NCBI GenBank assembly: GCA_913052345.1
Contig: CAJXDR010000021.1
Span: 1-40,120 of the forward strand
DNA from: UBA4421 sp002470275
GTDB lineage: Bacteria > Pseudomonadota > Gammaproteobacteria > Pseudomonadales > Azotimanducaceae
Reading direction: 5' to 3'
DNA: 40,120 bases
Shown: piece by piece, positions 17,522 through 26,051 of the stretch
How positions within the stretch are numbered: the stretch's first letter is position 1
Layout of the letters: the number at the start of each line of letters is the position of its first letter
Notes under the pieces: generated by a model
The model's database searches: none
What the model saw: the letters and a program-made list of their open reading frames with translations, nothing else
What the model was told of the DNA's origin: nothing
Program-made: the position numbers and the translations under genes

Positions 17522-18814
17522 TTAATCTTCGGATTGATCCGCCTGGCGCATGCGCTCCAGGGCTGTAAACATAAAGGTCTGATCACCTAACGCCCCAGCC
17601 TTGAGAACAAAGGACATGGGATCAGGGCCAGCTTGATGGCAATAGCCGCCACTCAGGTTGTCGAAGGGTGCGACCTGCACGGCGGTTATGCCAAGGGCGA
17701 CGAAAACCTGGCCTGAGGTTTCTCCGCCAGCGACCACAAATTTACGTACGCCAAGTCGCTGTAAAACCACTGCCGCTTTGCCTAAGAGCGCATCGGCTAG
17801 GTCTGCGGCGCCCTGGATGCCTAATTCAGCCTGGGCACGCTTGACGCCCTCGACGTCGGCCGACGTGGTCACGGCGATAGGTCCTTGGCTTAGCCGTGGG
17901 GTGGCCCAGTCCGCAAGCTCGGCTTCAAAATCTGACGAAGCATTGAGTAAGTCAATCCTGTAGACCGGATGGACGTTCTCAAAGTAATCCACCTGACGAC
18001 GAGTAGCCTCCGCACAGCTGCCCGCAATAACGGCCTCGTAGCCCGGGGCGGCGGAGAGGAGATTGGGCTGCGGCACCGACGGAGGCGACAGCGTTTGGCC
18101 GGCCTGCTCGCGCCAAGCTCTTGCGTAAAACATCGGTAGCGCGTCGGCGCCAGTGGTCAGCGGCCAATCTAGAGTCAGTTCTGCAATGCGTTTGGAGTCT
18201 TCATTATCCACCGCATCGGTGACGAATAGCCCGGTGCCCTCGGATACCTGCCGCTCGACATAATCTGCAGCGGATTTGGGCCCAGTCATCAGCGTGGTGT
18301 GAGACAGCAATCCAGTCTTGCCCTGACTCTGAGCCTGAAGAACCTCCACCAAATTTGAATTTGTCATGGGGGTAACCGGATCAAAGCGTTTGCCAGATTC
18401 GCCCAACATAGTGGTGCCAAGAAACATGCGACCCTGAAATATGGTGACGCTGTACTCCGGAAATGCGGGGCAAAAGATCGTGCGGTCGGTGTTGAGCGTC
18501 TTCATTAGGCCTTCGGCGATGGGACCGATATTGCCTTGGTCCGTGGAATCGAATGTGGCGCAATATTTGTAGTAAATCCGCTTAACGCCGGCAGCAACAA
18601 GCCCCCTGGCTGAGCTGTTGGCATCATCCACAGCTTCGGCGGCGGGTATCAGGCGTATTTTTCGACCGATCACCACCGCCTCTGCGCCAGGATTTAAATC
18701 CGATAAGGCTCGAGGTGAGGTAACAAGCGGGCAGTGCACGCCTTCGCGCTCCAACAGGCTTGCGACCATCATGCCGCCGGTCAGGTCATCAGCGATGACG
18801 CCTAATTCAATCAA
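17522..18814 (-). CDS. DUF1537 four-carbon acid sugar kinase, OtnK-like
   Basis: A 430-aa kinase of the DUF1537 (four-carbon acid sugar kinase) family. The N-terminal domain starts GVIADDLTGG (5-14), with the DDxTG substrate motif, and carries YYKYCATFDSTDQGNIGP and DPVTPMTNSNL. The C-terminal nucleotide domain has AGGETSGQVFVALGI and GPDPMSFVLKAGALGD. Family members phosphorylate 3-oxo-tetronate, threonate or erythronate. Next to a class II aldolase, the OtnK (3-oxo-tetronate 4-kinase) role is most likely, but branched C4/C5 acids cannot be excluded. The start is TTG at 18814, preceded by a strong GGGGGGAG ribosome site; no ATG gives a family-like N-terminus. It is first in the operon with aldolase, yejA, yejB and yejE. 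The usual isomerase partner (OtnI) is absent from the window. Confidence 0.88.
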   Translation of the reverse strand: MIELGVIADDLTGGMMVASLLEREGVHCPLVTSPRALSDLNPGAEAVVIGRKIRLIPAAEAVDDANSSARGLVAAGVKRIYYKYCATFDSTDQGNIGPIAEGLMKTLNTDRTIFCPAFPEYSVTIFQGRMFLGTTMLGESGKRFDPVTPMTNSNLVEVLQAQSQGKTGLLSHTTLMTGPKSAADYVERQVSEGTGLFVTDAVDNEDSKRIAELTLDWPLTTGADALPMFYARAWREQAGQTLSPPSVPQPNLLSAAPGYEAVIAGSCAEATRRQVDYFENVHPVYRIDLLNASSDFEAELADWATPRLSQGPIAVTTSADVEGVKRAQAELGIQGAADLADALLGKAAVVLQRLGVRKFVVAGGETSGQVFVALGITAVQVAPFDNLSGGYCHQAGPDPMSFVLKAGALGDQTFMFTALERMRQADQSED

Positions 18815-18939
18815 CGAACTCCCCCCTAGCTATGGAACCCAAGGCAGATTGGAACGATGGCTGGATCGCTAAACGTGGCCTTGGATAGGATCTCCTTTCA
18901 GCGTCGGAGCATAGAGAAGGTGCTCCTTTGAGTTCAAAT

Positions 18940-19005
18940 CAGACGAGTTGGCCTGGCGGAAAGATCACCCAAAACGCCCGCGCTGTGCCGATCCGAACTC
19001 GTCTG
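18940..19005. promoter_or_regulatory. Perfect 10-bp inverted repeat pair, candidate operator
   Basis: CAGACGAGTT at 18940-18949 and AACTCGTCTG at 18996-19005 are exact reverse complements, 46 bases apart. The centre-to-centre distance of 56 bp is a little over five helical turns. They lie in the shared control region of divergent genes, which fits a dimeric regulator binding two half-sites or looping between them. A long-stem RNA hairpin is the other reading. Confidence 0.55.
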
Positions 19006-19104
19006 GCTAATATAGCTTGTTCACACTCCCCGGCCCTGATGTCGAGAACGTCGACGCGTTGAACATTGCGCGTCTGTCATAAGTTAAATTCTATTCTCGG
19101 GTAT

Positions 19105-19135
19105 TTGACAAAAAGAGTCGGAATGCCATTACAAA
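19105..19135 (+). promoter_or_regulatory. Candidate promoter of the TonB-dependent receptor gene
   Basis: A perfect -35 box TTGACA lies at 19105-19110. The best -10 candidates follow in CATTACAAAT (19127-19136), a weak match, with spacers of 16 to 19 bases. A weak -10 with a perfect -35 would fit a regulated or activator-helped promoter about 110 bases before the GTG start. Confidence 0.4.
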
Positions 19136-19244
19136 TGGGTGAAGAAACGACCCGCTTTTCACGGATTGTCTCCGGTTGCTTGATTTATCCGGCATTTCCA
19201 TTAAAAAGCCGCTGGGAGTTTGAACAATAATAAGGGGAGAGTTA

Positions 19245-21983
19245 GTGCTTAACCATTTTATGTTACGTAATGTAACTGTTTTTATGTCTTTGTGTTTCGG
19301 TTGGTCGGCCATAGTGGCTCACGCAGAAGACAACGCCACAGAAGACGGTGCGCCATCCTACATCGAAGAAGTATTGGTGATGGGTGAGCGGGGAGACTTA
19401 AACGTGCTCGACCGGTCGATGACGGTCACGGGTTTCAACGAAGCCATGATCGACCAACTGGGTATCAACAACAATAACGATCTGGAAATCCTGACGCCGG
19501 GGTTACAGATTGGTCATGAATCACCGGACTCCGGACACGGAAACCATATCTACCTTCGCGGTATTGGTTCTGAAAGACACCAAGAGTTCTTCAGCGATAC
19601 GGCAGTGGCAACGTATGTTGACGGTATTTACACCGACGAAGTCTACGGTCTCGAGCAAGGTAACCTGTTTGATATCGAGAGAATTGAGGTGGCTAGAGGA
19701 CCACAGGGTACGACGGGCGGTCGTTCGGCCATCGCGGGATCCCTACACTACTGGTCTAAGCGCCCTTCTGAGGTTTTTGACTCTAAATTCTTAGCGGAGT
19801 ACACCGATCAGTTTTCACAGCGTTACGAAGTCGCGCTGGGTGGCCCCATCGGTGACAGCGGATTCATGTATCGCGTGCGCGCGGGCAAGTGGATGGGCCA
19901 GGGAGCTCAGGAAAACATCGGCCCCGGCGGCAACTATGACGAGCCAGATCAGTTCAGCATCACGCCACAGCTTCGATACAAGAACGACCAGTGGGATATC
20001 AACCTGTCTTGGACGCACACTGAGGACAAGGGTGCCCCCCGGTCATCTGTTGGCTTGAGCCCGAGAGACACCACTACGGAGTGCTTGACGGCTGGCACGT
20101 TGAATGGTGAAGAGGTTTGCGCTGAGCTAAATCCCTACTATCAGTCTCAGCAGACACCCTCAATCACGGATTGCTCACCAACCCCTAACAATGTCGTTTG
20201 TGATTCATCGCGGCTTCAAAACGTGGTTGATCACAATACCGTAGGCGAGCAGGACAGTGAGCTTGACAACATTGGTTTTGACGTAGCGTATTCACTAACT
20301 GATTCGCTAACCCTGAACTACAAGTTTGGATATCGTGAGTCTATCGACAACGCCAAAACTGACGTAGATAAAACGTCAAGAACGATTGGCGGCACCTGCC
20401 CAGATCCGGCTAATCAAAGCCCATTCTGTGCCTTGGATGGTGCAGGGTTGCTCCCTCCTAACGGGTTTTACGAGTCGCGATATGCTCGCTACAACGAGCA
20501 GACTTCTCACGAAGTCACGCTGGTCTCGAACTTTGAGGGTGCGTTTAACTTTGTAGCTGGTATTTACCAGCGTGATGGTGACGAGCCTTACGACGCGCGT
20601 TTCTTCCGTATGGGACAAGAGGCGATCAATATTGATGGTTTCGAGGCCTGCACAGGTGAGGGCGGCCTTTCGGCGGCATTACCACCTCTGGCGGATAACG
20701 CGATCACCTCAGCTGCGGCGATCAGCGGTCTCTGGTCTTGCCCTGGCACGCCTGCTGACGTTGCGCTGGCAGAACACTCCAACGTTCCTGGTTCCTTGCA
20801 GCCAACAACCGGCAACCCAGAGGGACACTACCTCTCGTTCTTTGGCCACACGGCCTTCGCTACTGAGGCGGTTTATTTTAATGCCGACTACACCGTCAAT
20901 GAGGATTGGACAGTGTTTGCCGGTATCCGATACGACGAAGAAACGCGAACCCACGTTCAAAACGATGTTCGAATCGCGCTCGCTGGGACCAACAGCGTAA
21001 CGGGCGAATCCTATGGCAGAAACCTTTGGTATTTCCGTAATGCTAGCGTTGAAGGCTATGAGTGGAAGAAGGACGCTGTTTGGGAAGACGTCACCTGGAA
21101 CATTGGCGCGGAATACAGCATTAATAGCGATCAAATGGTTTATGCACGAATCTCTCAAGGTGCTCGTGCGGGTGGCTTTGCTGGCTTCGGTCAGCCCACT
21201 ACTGCGGGTGATACCTTCGGAATATTCGACTCTGAAAGGCTGCTTAACTATGAAATTGGATTAAAAGGTCTGTTCCTCGATAGCAGCCTGCAGCTAGAAA
21301 CCGCTGTCTTCCACATGGACTTCCAAGAGCACTGGGTGAACTCCAGCCGCTTGCGCGATGCTGCGGAACGCCGACCAGGAGAGAGCATCTTCGAGGGTGA
21401 AATGAACACCATTGAGGGTACGACTATTACTGGATTCGAGATTGCCGGCGCGTACAAGGTGACGGATGAGCTGACGATTAGAGGGTTCTATAACTATCTA
21501 GATTCCTCCGTTGGTGAATTCACCACGCTGTACTGCTGTGATGAGACTCAGCCCTCTACGGAAATTGAGTTCGTCATGAATGACGGAACGGTTACCACAC
21601 AGACTATCCGCGAGCCTTCAGTGTTCACGGGCAACACCCTGGCGCTTATGGCGAAGCATAAGTACTCGGTGACCGCGCTGTATGAGCCTGAAATTGCCTA
21701 CGGTAGCCTGACGCTGCTGGGATCGTACAACTATACGGGTACCCGTCACCCAGACCTGTCGAATCTAGAAAGATTCGAGCTGGAAGACTATACCCGTGTT
21801 GATCTCCGAGCGATTTGGAATTCGCCTGCACAAGACTACACGGTCACGCTGTATGTGAAGAACGTGATGGATGAGATCGCTGTGCAGCAGTTCAGACCGA
21901 TCGAAACTGGAACGGGAGCTGACGTCAAAGGATCTCTGACTGATCCTCGCGAAATCGGCATCAGCGTTCTTTGGCAAATGTAG
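19245..21983 (+). CDS. TonB-dependent outer-membrane receptor
   Basis: A 912-aa TonB-dependent transporter. The signal peptide ends near AHA/EDN (about residue 28). A TonB-box-like EEVLVMGER follows at 42-50. The plug domain holds GLQIGHES, YLRGIGSE, YVDGIY and IERIEVARGPQGTTGGRSAIAGSLHYWSKRP. The rest is the 22-strand barrel, ending DPREIGISVLWQM. It imports a large or scarce compound across the outer membrane using TonB energy. Several cysteines between about residues 275 and 325 probably form disulfides in an extracellular loop. The start is GTG 19245 with AGGGGAG five bases upstream; an in-frame ATG at 19260 is the alternative. Its position opposite the kinase-yejABE operon suggests a shared substrate. 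No SusD-like partner is present, as expected for Proteobacteria. Confidence 0.93.
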   Translation: MLNHFMLRNVTVFMSLCFGWSAIVAHAEDNATEDGAPSYIEEVLVMGERGDLNVLDRSMTVTGFNEAMIDQLGINNNNDLEILTPGLQIGHESPDSGHGNHIYLRGIGSERHQEFFSDTAVATYVDGIYTDEVYGLEQGNLFDIERIEVARGPQGTTGGRSAIAGSLHYWSKRPSEVFDSKFLAEYTDQFSQRYEVALGGPIGDSGFMYRVRAGKWMGQGAQENIGPGGNYDEPDQFSITPQLRYKNDQWDINLSWTHTEDKGAPRSSVGLSPRDTTTECLTAGTLNGEEVCAELNPYYQSQQTPSITDCSPTPNNVVCDSSRLQNVVDHNTVGEQDSELDNIGFDVAYSLTDSLTLNYKFGYRESIDNAKTDVDKTSRTIGGTCPDPANQSPFCALDGAGLLPPNGFYESRYARYNEQTSHEVTLVSNFEGAFNFVAGIYQRDGDEPYDARFFRMGQEAINIDGFEACTGEGGLSAALPPLADNAITSAAAISGLWSCPGTPADVALAEHSNVPGSLQPTTGNPEGHYLSFFGHTAFATEAVYFNADYTVNEDWTVFAGIRYDEETRTHVQNDVRIALAGTNSVTGESYGRNLWYFRNASVEGYEWKKDAVWEDVTWNIGAEYSINSDQMVYARISQGARAGGFAGFGQPTTAGDTFGIFDSERLLNYEIGLKGLFLDSSLQLETAVFHMDFQEHWVNSSRLRDAAERRPGESIFEGEMNTIEGTTITGFEIAGAYKVTDELTIRGFYNYLDSSVGEFTTLYCCDETQPSTEIEFVMNDGTVTTQTIREPSVFTGNTLALMAKHKYSVTALYEPEIAYGSLTLLGSYNYTGTRHPDLSNLERFELEDYTRVDLRAIWNSPAQDYTVTLYVKNVMDEIAVQQFRPIETGTGADVKGSLTDPREIGISVLWQM

Positions 21984-22021
21984 CCCATATGCTGATCGAC
22001 CCAGTCGATTAGTGAACGAAG

Positions 22022-22058
22022 AAAACGGCTGGAGCGAATGCTTCAGCCGTTTTTTTTT
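22022..22058 (+). terminator. Strong Rho-independent terminator after the TonB receptor
   Basis: AAAACGGCTGGAGC at 22022-22035 pairs over 14 bp with GCTTCAGCCGTTTT at 22040-22053, with one G-T pair, around the loop GAAT. A run of nine T from 22050 follows. The run of A on the left side could allow weaker termination on the other strand. Confidence 0.95.
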
Positions 22059-22235
22059 GCCCTGGTGCTACCGGGCTTTCACGCTCTGGAAACCGTGTGT
22101 GAAAAGCGGGTGAATACCCGTCGGCGGAGAGTTGACCCCCACCAGCGGGCTAGTGAGTATGGGCGGCTGAAAAATAAACGATAACGACCATGCGAGGCCG
22201 AGAGGAAATGCCGCGCGTTGGGCAAGGAGGGCGCA

Positions 22236-25055
22236 GTGCACAACTTTATTGTTCCGTTAAATACAAAGGACGACGATTTAGAGACCGTTGGCGGTAAGGG
22301 TCGCTCATTATCAAAGTTAGTGAACGCGGGGTTTCATGTACCCACGGGATTCCAGGTGACCACACAGGCCTACAGGAACTTTGTCAGTGAGCATGATCTG
22401 CTGCCCCAAATTTTACAGCACGCACAACCAATCTTAGTAAATGGCATGCTCTCTTTCGCGGAAGCGTCTGAGAACATTCAGCAGCTTTTTTACGGGTCAA
22501 ATCTCGGTACCCAGCTGTCCGAAGATATTTTTGCAGCCTACGGAGCGCTATCGGATACGCCCGCCGTGGCTGTGCGCTCTTCCGCTAACGCCGAAGATCT
22601 ACCCGGACTGTCCTTTGCCGGCCAGCAGGAAACCTACTTAAATGTTCGGGGTGCCGACGAGGTGTCTGACGCGGTGAAACGCTGTTGGGCATCCTTGTGG
22701 ACCGCTCAAGCCATCAGCTATCGCCACCAAAACGGGATTCCGCAGGACTCTGTGGCCATGGCCGTTGTGGTGCAGGTTATGGTGCCCTCTCAGGTTTCCG
22801 GCATCTTGTTTACCGCAAACCCGACCACCGGTGAACGCAGCGAAATGATCATTAACGCCAGTTTTGGGCTGGGTGAGGCCGTGGTGAGCGGTCAGGTGAC
22901 CCCAGATACCTACATCATGGATAAGGCATCGGGGGAGGTAAGGGAACAAATTATTGGGCCTAAGCAACAAAAAATCGTGTCTGATGCGGAGCAGGGGGTT
23001 CGGCTGGAAGACGTTGCGGAAAGCGATCGGGCGCTATCCTCGTTGAGCGGCGAACGCCTTGCGGAGCTGTTGGCCGCCGCGAAAAAGATAGAAAACTTAT
23101 TCGACGGCCTACCCCAAGATATTGAGTGGGCCTATGGCACAGATGGGGCGTTGGCCTTGTTGCAGTCCAGGCCCATCACCAATCTGCCGGTGCAGCCGAT
23201 AGAGGTTGTTTGGGAGCCGACGCCTCCGGCCATTTACGTTTCACGGCGGCAGATTGTGGAAAATATGCCGGATCCGATTTGTCCCCTTTTTGAAGAACTC
23301 TATCTAACCGAGGGCCTGGAAAGCTCGAAAACCGGCAAGCGAGAAAGTATGCAGGTGGGCGGCGGTCCGCTATTCGTGACGGTGAACGGCTACGCCTATA
23401 TGCGCTTTGACTTCAAGCGCATCGTCGAGCGTCGTGAACGTGAAAAAGGAAACGCCCAGCCGGTGACCGAGGCCGAGATAGAGGCGGAAGAACAAAGAGC
23501 AGCAGAGTTAGAGAGTGCCAAACAAGCCCAAGAGGAGGCCATCGAACTACAGGAGAAATCTGACCTCGAACTGTTTTTGTCAGAAATCCCCAGTGCCGAT
23601 GCGGACGAGTTTAGGGCCTGGGCGGAAACCCAGGACGCGGCCACCCTGGCGCACCGTGTTTCCATGCCTGAGAGCGACAACCCCACTTATTCCTTTGCAA
23701 CCAAGACGGCGTTCAATAACAGGCAGTTAGCTGAATGGCACGACGAGACGGCGCCGAGACTGAAGCAGGCGAAGGACAAGTGGCGTCAGCTTGACTTAAA
23801 AACAGCCAGTGACGACGAACTGCTGGCGGGTATAACCGAGCTGTCCATTGAGGAAGGCCGCTACTGGTCTACCAACGCCTCGCACTCCTTCGGTGTAGCG
23901 AAGTCGACGGACGATCAGCTGCAGTGTTTCTTGCGTGAAACGCTGCCTGACGAACAGTTCATCAGCGGCCAATTTCTATCCGGGATTTACTCTAAATCTA
24001 TGGAGGCGAATGGCGAGCTGTTTGAGATCGCCAAGCTGGTGCGTGCGGAGGAAACGTTGGTCCACCTCGTCGCCGTGACGCCGCTTCAGTTCCTGATGCC
24101 GGCCTTTGCGGAGCGAAAGGAAGCCGAGGAGGTCTTGGCGGCTATCGACAGGTACCTGAATGTGTATGGCCATCAGGGCTACAGCATGGATTTTGTGGAA
24201 CCCACTCAGGTAGAGGACCCTACCGCGCTCCTCGCGTCGCTGAAAGCCATGGTGATGGACCCAGACTACAATCCTAAGCACCAGGATGAACGCGCACGCC
24301 GTGTTCGGGAGGAGAAGTTCGAAGCAGTTTCAGCCTTGCTTAGCGGTCTGCCTTACTGGCAGTTCCGTTACCGCCTATGGCTGGCGTTACGCTACAACTA
24401 CATTCGTGAGGAGGTTGCCTTTCTCTTCGGTTATGGCTGGTCCGTACTGCGCCCCATGGCGGCGGAGTTAGGGCAGCGTATGGTGGATCAGGGCACCTTT
24501 AACCAGGCGGACGACGTTTACTTCCTGGTGAGCGCAGAGATCAAACAGGCAATCCAGGCTCGAAGCCAAGGCAAGGGGTTGCCTGAGTTTGGCAAGCTAG
24601 CGGCCGAACGCCGGGAGCTGCGGGAGGCGCGTAAGCGTCACCACCCGCCAGGCACCTTGCCTGCAGAGGCGCGTGAAGATCCGGGCATTAAGTTCAAGGA
24701 AACCCAAATTTTGAATGACGACGACAGTAATTTGATGCGCGGCTTTGCGGTCAGTTCTGGCCAGATCACGGCCCCGGCGAGCGTCATCACCGGGCCCAGT
24801 GAGTTCGAAAAGATGGTGCCAGGCTCTATCCTAGTCAGCCCTCTGACTACGCCGGCGTGGACACAGCTATTTGCTCACGCCGCCGGACTGGTAACCGATA
24901 TGGGCAGCATTCTTGCCCATGGATCTATCGTGGCTCGGGAATACGGCATTCCTGCCGTTCTAGGCGTGGGTAACGGGACCGTGCGGATTCAGCATGGACA
25001 GACCATCACCATAGATGGTGATGCGGGTACGGTTATCATTCATGAGGACGATTAA
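22236..25055 (+). CDS. PEP-synthase-like dikinase, rifampin-phosphotransferase architecture, copy 1
   Basis: A 939-aa enzyme with three parts. The ATP-grasp domain (1-330) has VGGKGRSL, VRSSANAEDLPG and IEWAYGTDGALALLQSRPIT. A middle substrate domain (about 340-820) has no recognised motif and contains a Glu/Ala-rich helix near 405-440. The C-terminal swivelling phosphohistidine domain has GSILAHGSIVAREYGIPAV, with H895 the phosphate carrier. There is no C-terminal PEP/pyruvate barrel, so it is not PEP synthase. The architecture is that of rifampin phosphotransferase, which uses ATP to phosphorylate a hydroxyl, releasing AMP and phosphate. GTG 22236 fits the paralogue's N-terminus and follows AAGGAGG; a TTG at 22218 is less likely. 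The cyclase genes follow downstream, beginning 180 bases later. The acceptor is unknown; calling it antibiotic resistance would be premature. Confidence 0.85.
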   Translation: MHNFIVPLNTKDDDLETVGGKGRSLSKLVNAGFHVPTGFQVTTQAYRNFVSEHDLLPQILQHAQPILVNGMLSFAEASENIQQLFYGSNLGTQLSEDIFAAYGALSDTPAVAVRSSANAEDLPGLSFAGQQETYLNVRGADEVSDAVKRCWASLWTAQAISYRHQNGIPQDSVAMAVVVQVMVPSQVSGILFTANPTTGERSEMIINASFGLGEAVVSGQVTPDTYIMDKASGEVREQIIGPKQQKIVSDAEQGVRLEDVAESDRALSSLSGERLAELLAAAKKIENLFDGLPQDIEWAYGTDGALALLQSRPITNLPVQPIEVVWEPTPPAIYVSRRQIVENMPDPICPLFEELYLTEGLESSKTGKRESMQVGGGPLFVTVNGYAYMRFDFKRIVERREREKGNAQPVTEAEIEAEEQRAAELESAKQAQEEAIELQEKSDLELFLSEIPSADADEFRAWAETQDAATLAHRVSMPESDNPTYSFATKTAFNNRQLAEWHDETAPRLKQAKDKWRQLDLKTASDDELLAGITELSIEEGRYWSTNASHSFGVAKSTDDQLQCFLRETLPDEQFISGQFLSGIYSKSMEANGELFEIAKLVRAEETLVHLVAVTPLQFLMPAFAERKEAEEVLAAIDRYLNVYGHQGYSMDFVEPTQVEDPTALLASLKAMVMDPDYNPKHQDERARRVREEKFEAVSALLSGLPYWQFRYRLWLALRYNYIREEVAFLFGYGWSVLRPMAAELGQRMVDQGTFNQADDVYFLVSAEIKQAIQARSQGKGLPEFGKLAAERRELREARKRHHPPGTLPAEAREDPGIKFKETQILNDDDSNLMRGFAVSSGQITAPASVITGPSEFEKMVPGSILVSPLTTPAWTQLFAHAAGLVTDMGSILAHGSIVAREYGIPAVLGVGNGTVRIQHGQTITIDGDAGTVIIHEDD

Positions 25056-25163
25056 CCCTTAGGGCGACGATGCGCGGGTAGGCGTAGGTCATGCCTTCTG
25101 CTCGAGAGGCTTCATTTGGGAGATGGAGCCCTGACAAAAATGGCTGGGTTATTGGGTGAATGT

Positions 25164-25177
25164 CCGTCAGATGACGG
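25164..25177. promoter_or_regulatory. 14-bp palindrome upstream of cyclase copy 1
   Basis: CCGTCA-GA-TGACGG is a perfect 6+2+6 palindrome about 60 bases before the cyclase start, in the 180-base gap after dikinase copy 1. It may be an operator or a small RNA hairpin that sets relative expression. Confidence 0.35.
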
Positions 25178-25235
25178 TTGGAGCCCGGGTGCCCGGCACG
25201 TAACCTGAACCACTTTTAAGGCGGAGGAAGCCATC

Positions 25236-26051
25236 ATGTTTTCGTTGGACGGCTATAGGATTGTTGATCTCAGTCCCCGGGTTAGAGCCCGGGTGTATCG
25301 TGTTGACGGCACCGTAGAAGAGGGCACAAGAGACCCCTACGGGCGCCCTTGGGTTATGGAGGAAGGCCGGTTCGCTGGCGATAATTCGCTCTTTACGCTC
25401 TATTCTGCCCCTGAGGGGGATAGCGAGTGGCATCAACAAAGAATGACGTCTCATCACGGCGCTCACGTGCAGGGAGGCAAGGGCCATATTAGCCATTGGC
25501 TGGGCGCGTCGCCTGATATGAAGGGCCTTTGGGAGATGCCCATTGAGACCTTTATGGGCGAAGCCTCGGTCTGCAACCTTTCTCACCTGGCACCTCGTGT
25601 CCTGGGCGAGGGTGAGACTTATCCGCTTGGTGAAGGCTACAGCCTAAGCAGTAAGGCCGGAGAGCTGCGAGGCGTAGAGATAAAGCCCGAACATCTAGGG
25701 AACGTTGCCAAGGGCGATATCGTGCTGATGACCAGCAGTCATCAAGGCCTGGAGCAACCCTGGCTATCCCCGGCAACGGTGGCCTGGTTGATCGAAGATC
25801 GTGAGATCAAAATGTTGGGCCTCAGCGCAACCGGCATTCTATGGCAGTATGACCTCAAGGTCGCAGCGCCAGACAATTCGCCGGTAAGACGGATGTTGCT
25901 CGGAGCCAACGTGCCCATCGCGCACCCGCTCGTAGACATCGATCAGCTTAAATCCGATCGGGTTATTTACGTGGGCTTACCCCTGCGAATGAATAAGTTT
26001 GAGGCGAGTTTTATCAGGGCGGTGGCCTATGAAGCCCCGGAGGAAGCGTAA
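25236..26051 (+). CDS. Cyclase-fold (kynurenine formamidase-like) protein, copy 1
   Basis: A 271-aa protein of the cyclase/kynurenine-formamidase fold. The metal motif, normally H-x-G-T-H-x-D-x-P-x-H, here reads H73-H-G-A-H77-V-Q79 and ends H84: Gln replaces Asp, and the last His is one residue later. Near the C-terminus NSPVRRMLLGANVPIAHPLVDIDQL matches the family's second ligand region, but Arg sits where His is usual. It shares N-terminal DGTVEEGTRD and PWVMEE with copy 2, a signature I do not know from canonical members. Family enzymes hydrolyse amides or lactones using a metal; here metal binding may be changed or lost. A 20-residue insertion (about 125-145) is absent from copy 2. ATG 25236 follows GGAGGAAG. 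The stop overlaps the next start by one base (TAATG). Confidence 0.82.
   Translation: MFSLDGYRIVDLSPRVRARVYRVDGTVEEGTRDPYGRPWVMEEGRFAGDNSLFTLYSAPEGDSEWHQQRMTSHHGAHVQGGKGHISHWLGASPDMKGLWEMPIETFMGEASVCNLSHLAPRVLGEGETYPLGEGYSLSSKAGELRGVEIKPEHLGNVAKGDIVLMTSSHQGLEQPWLSPATVAWLIEDREIKMLGLSATGILWQYDLKVAAPDNSPVRRMLLGANVPIAHPLVDIDQLKSDRVIYVGLPLRMNKFEASFIRAVAYEAPEEA

Larger units (their letters stand above)
18815..19244. other. Divergent control region between the kinase-yej operon and the TonB receptor
   Basis: About 430 bases between two divergent start codons, so it must hold the promoters of both the import/catabolic operon and the outer-membrane receptor. It contains the inverted-repeat pair and the candidate promoter listed separately. 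No gene is visible. Confidence 0.6.

Noticed and set aside
22236..25055. Classical phosphoenolpyruvate synthase
   Set aside because: The C-terminal PEP/pyruvate barrel is missing; the chain ends with the phosphohistidine domain, as in rifampin phosphotransferase.
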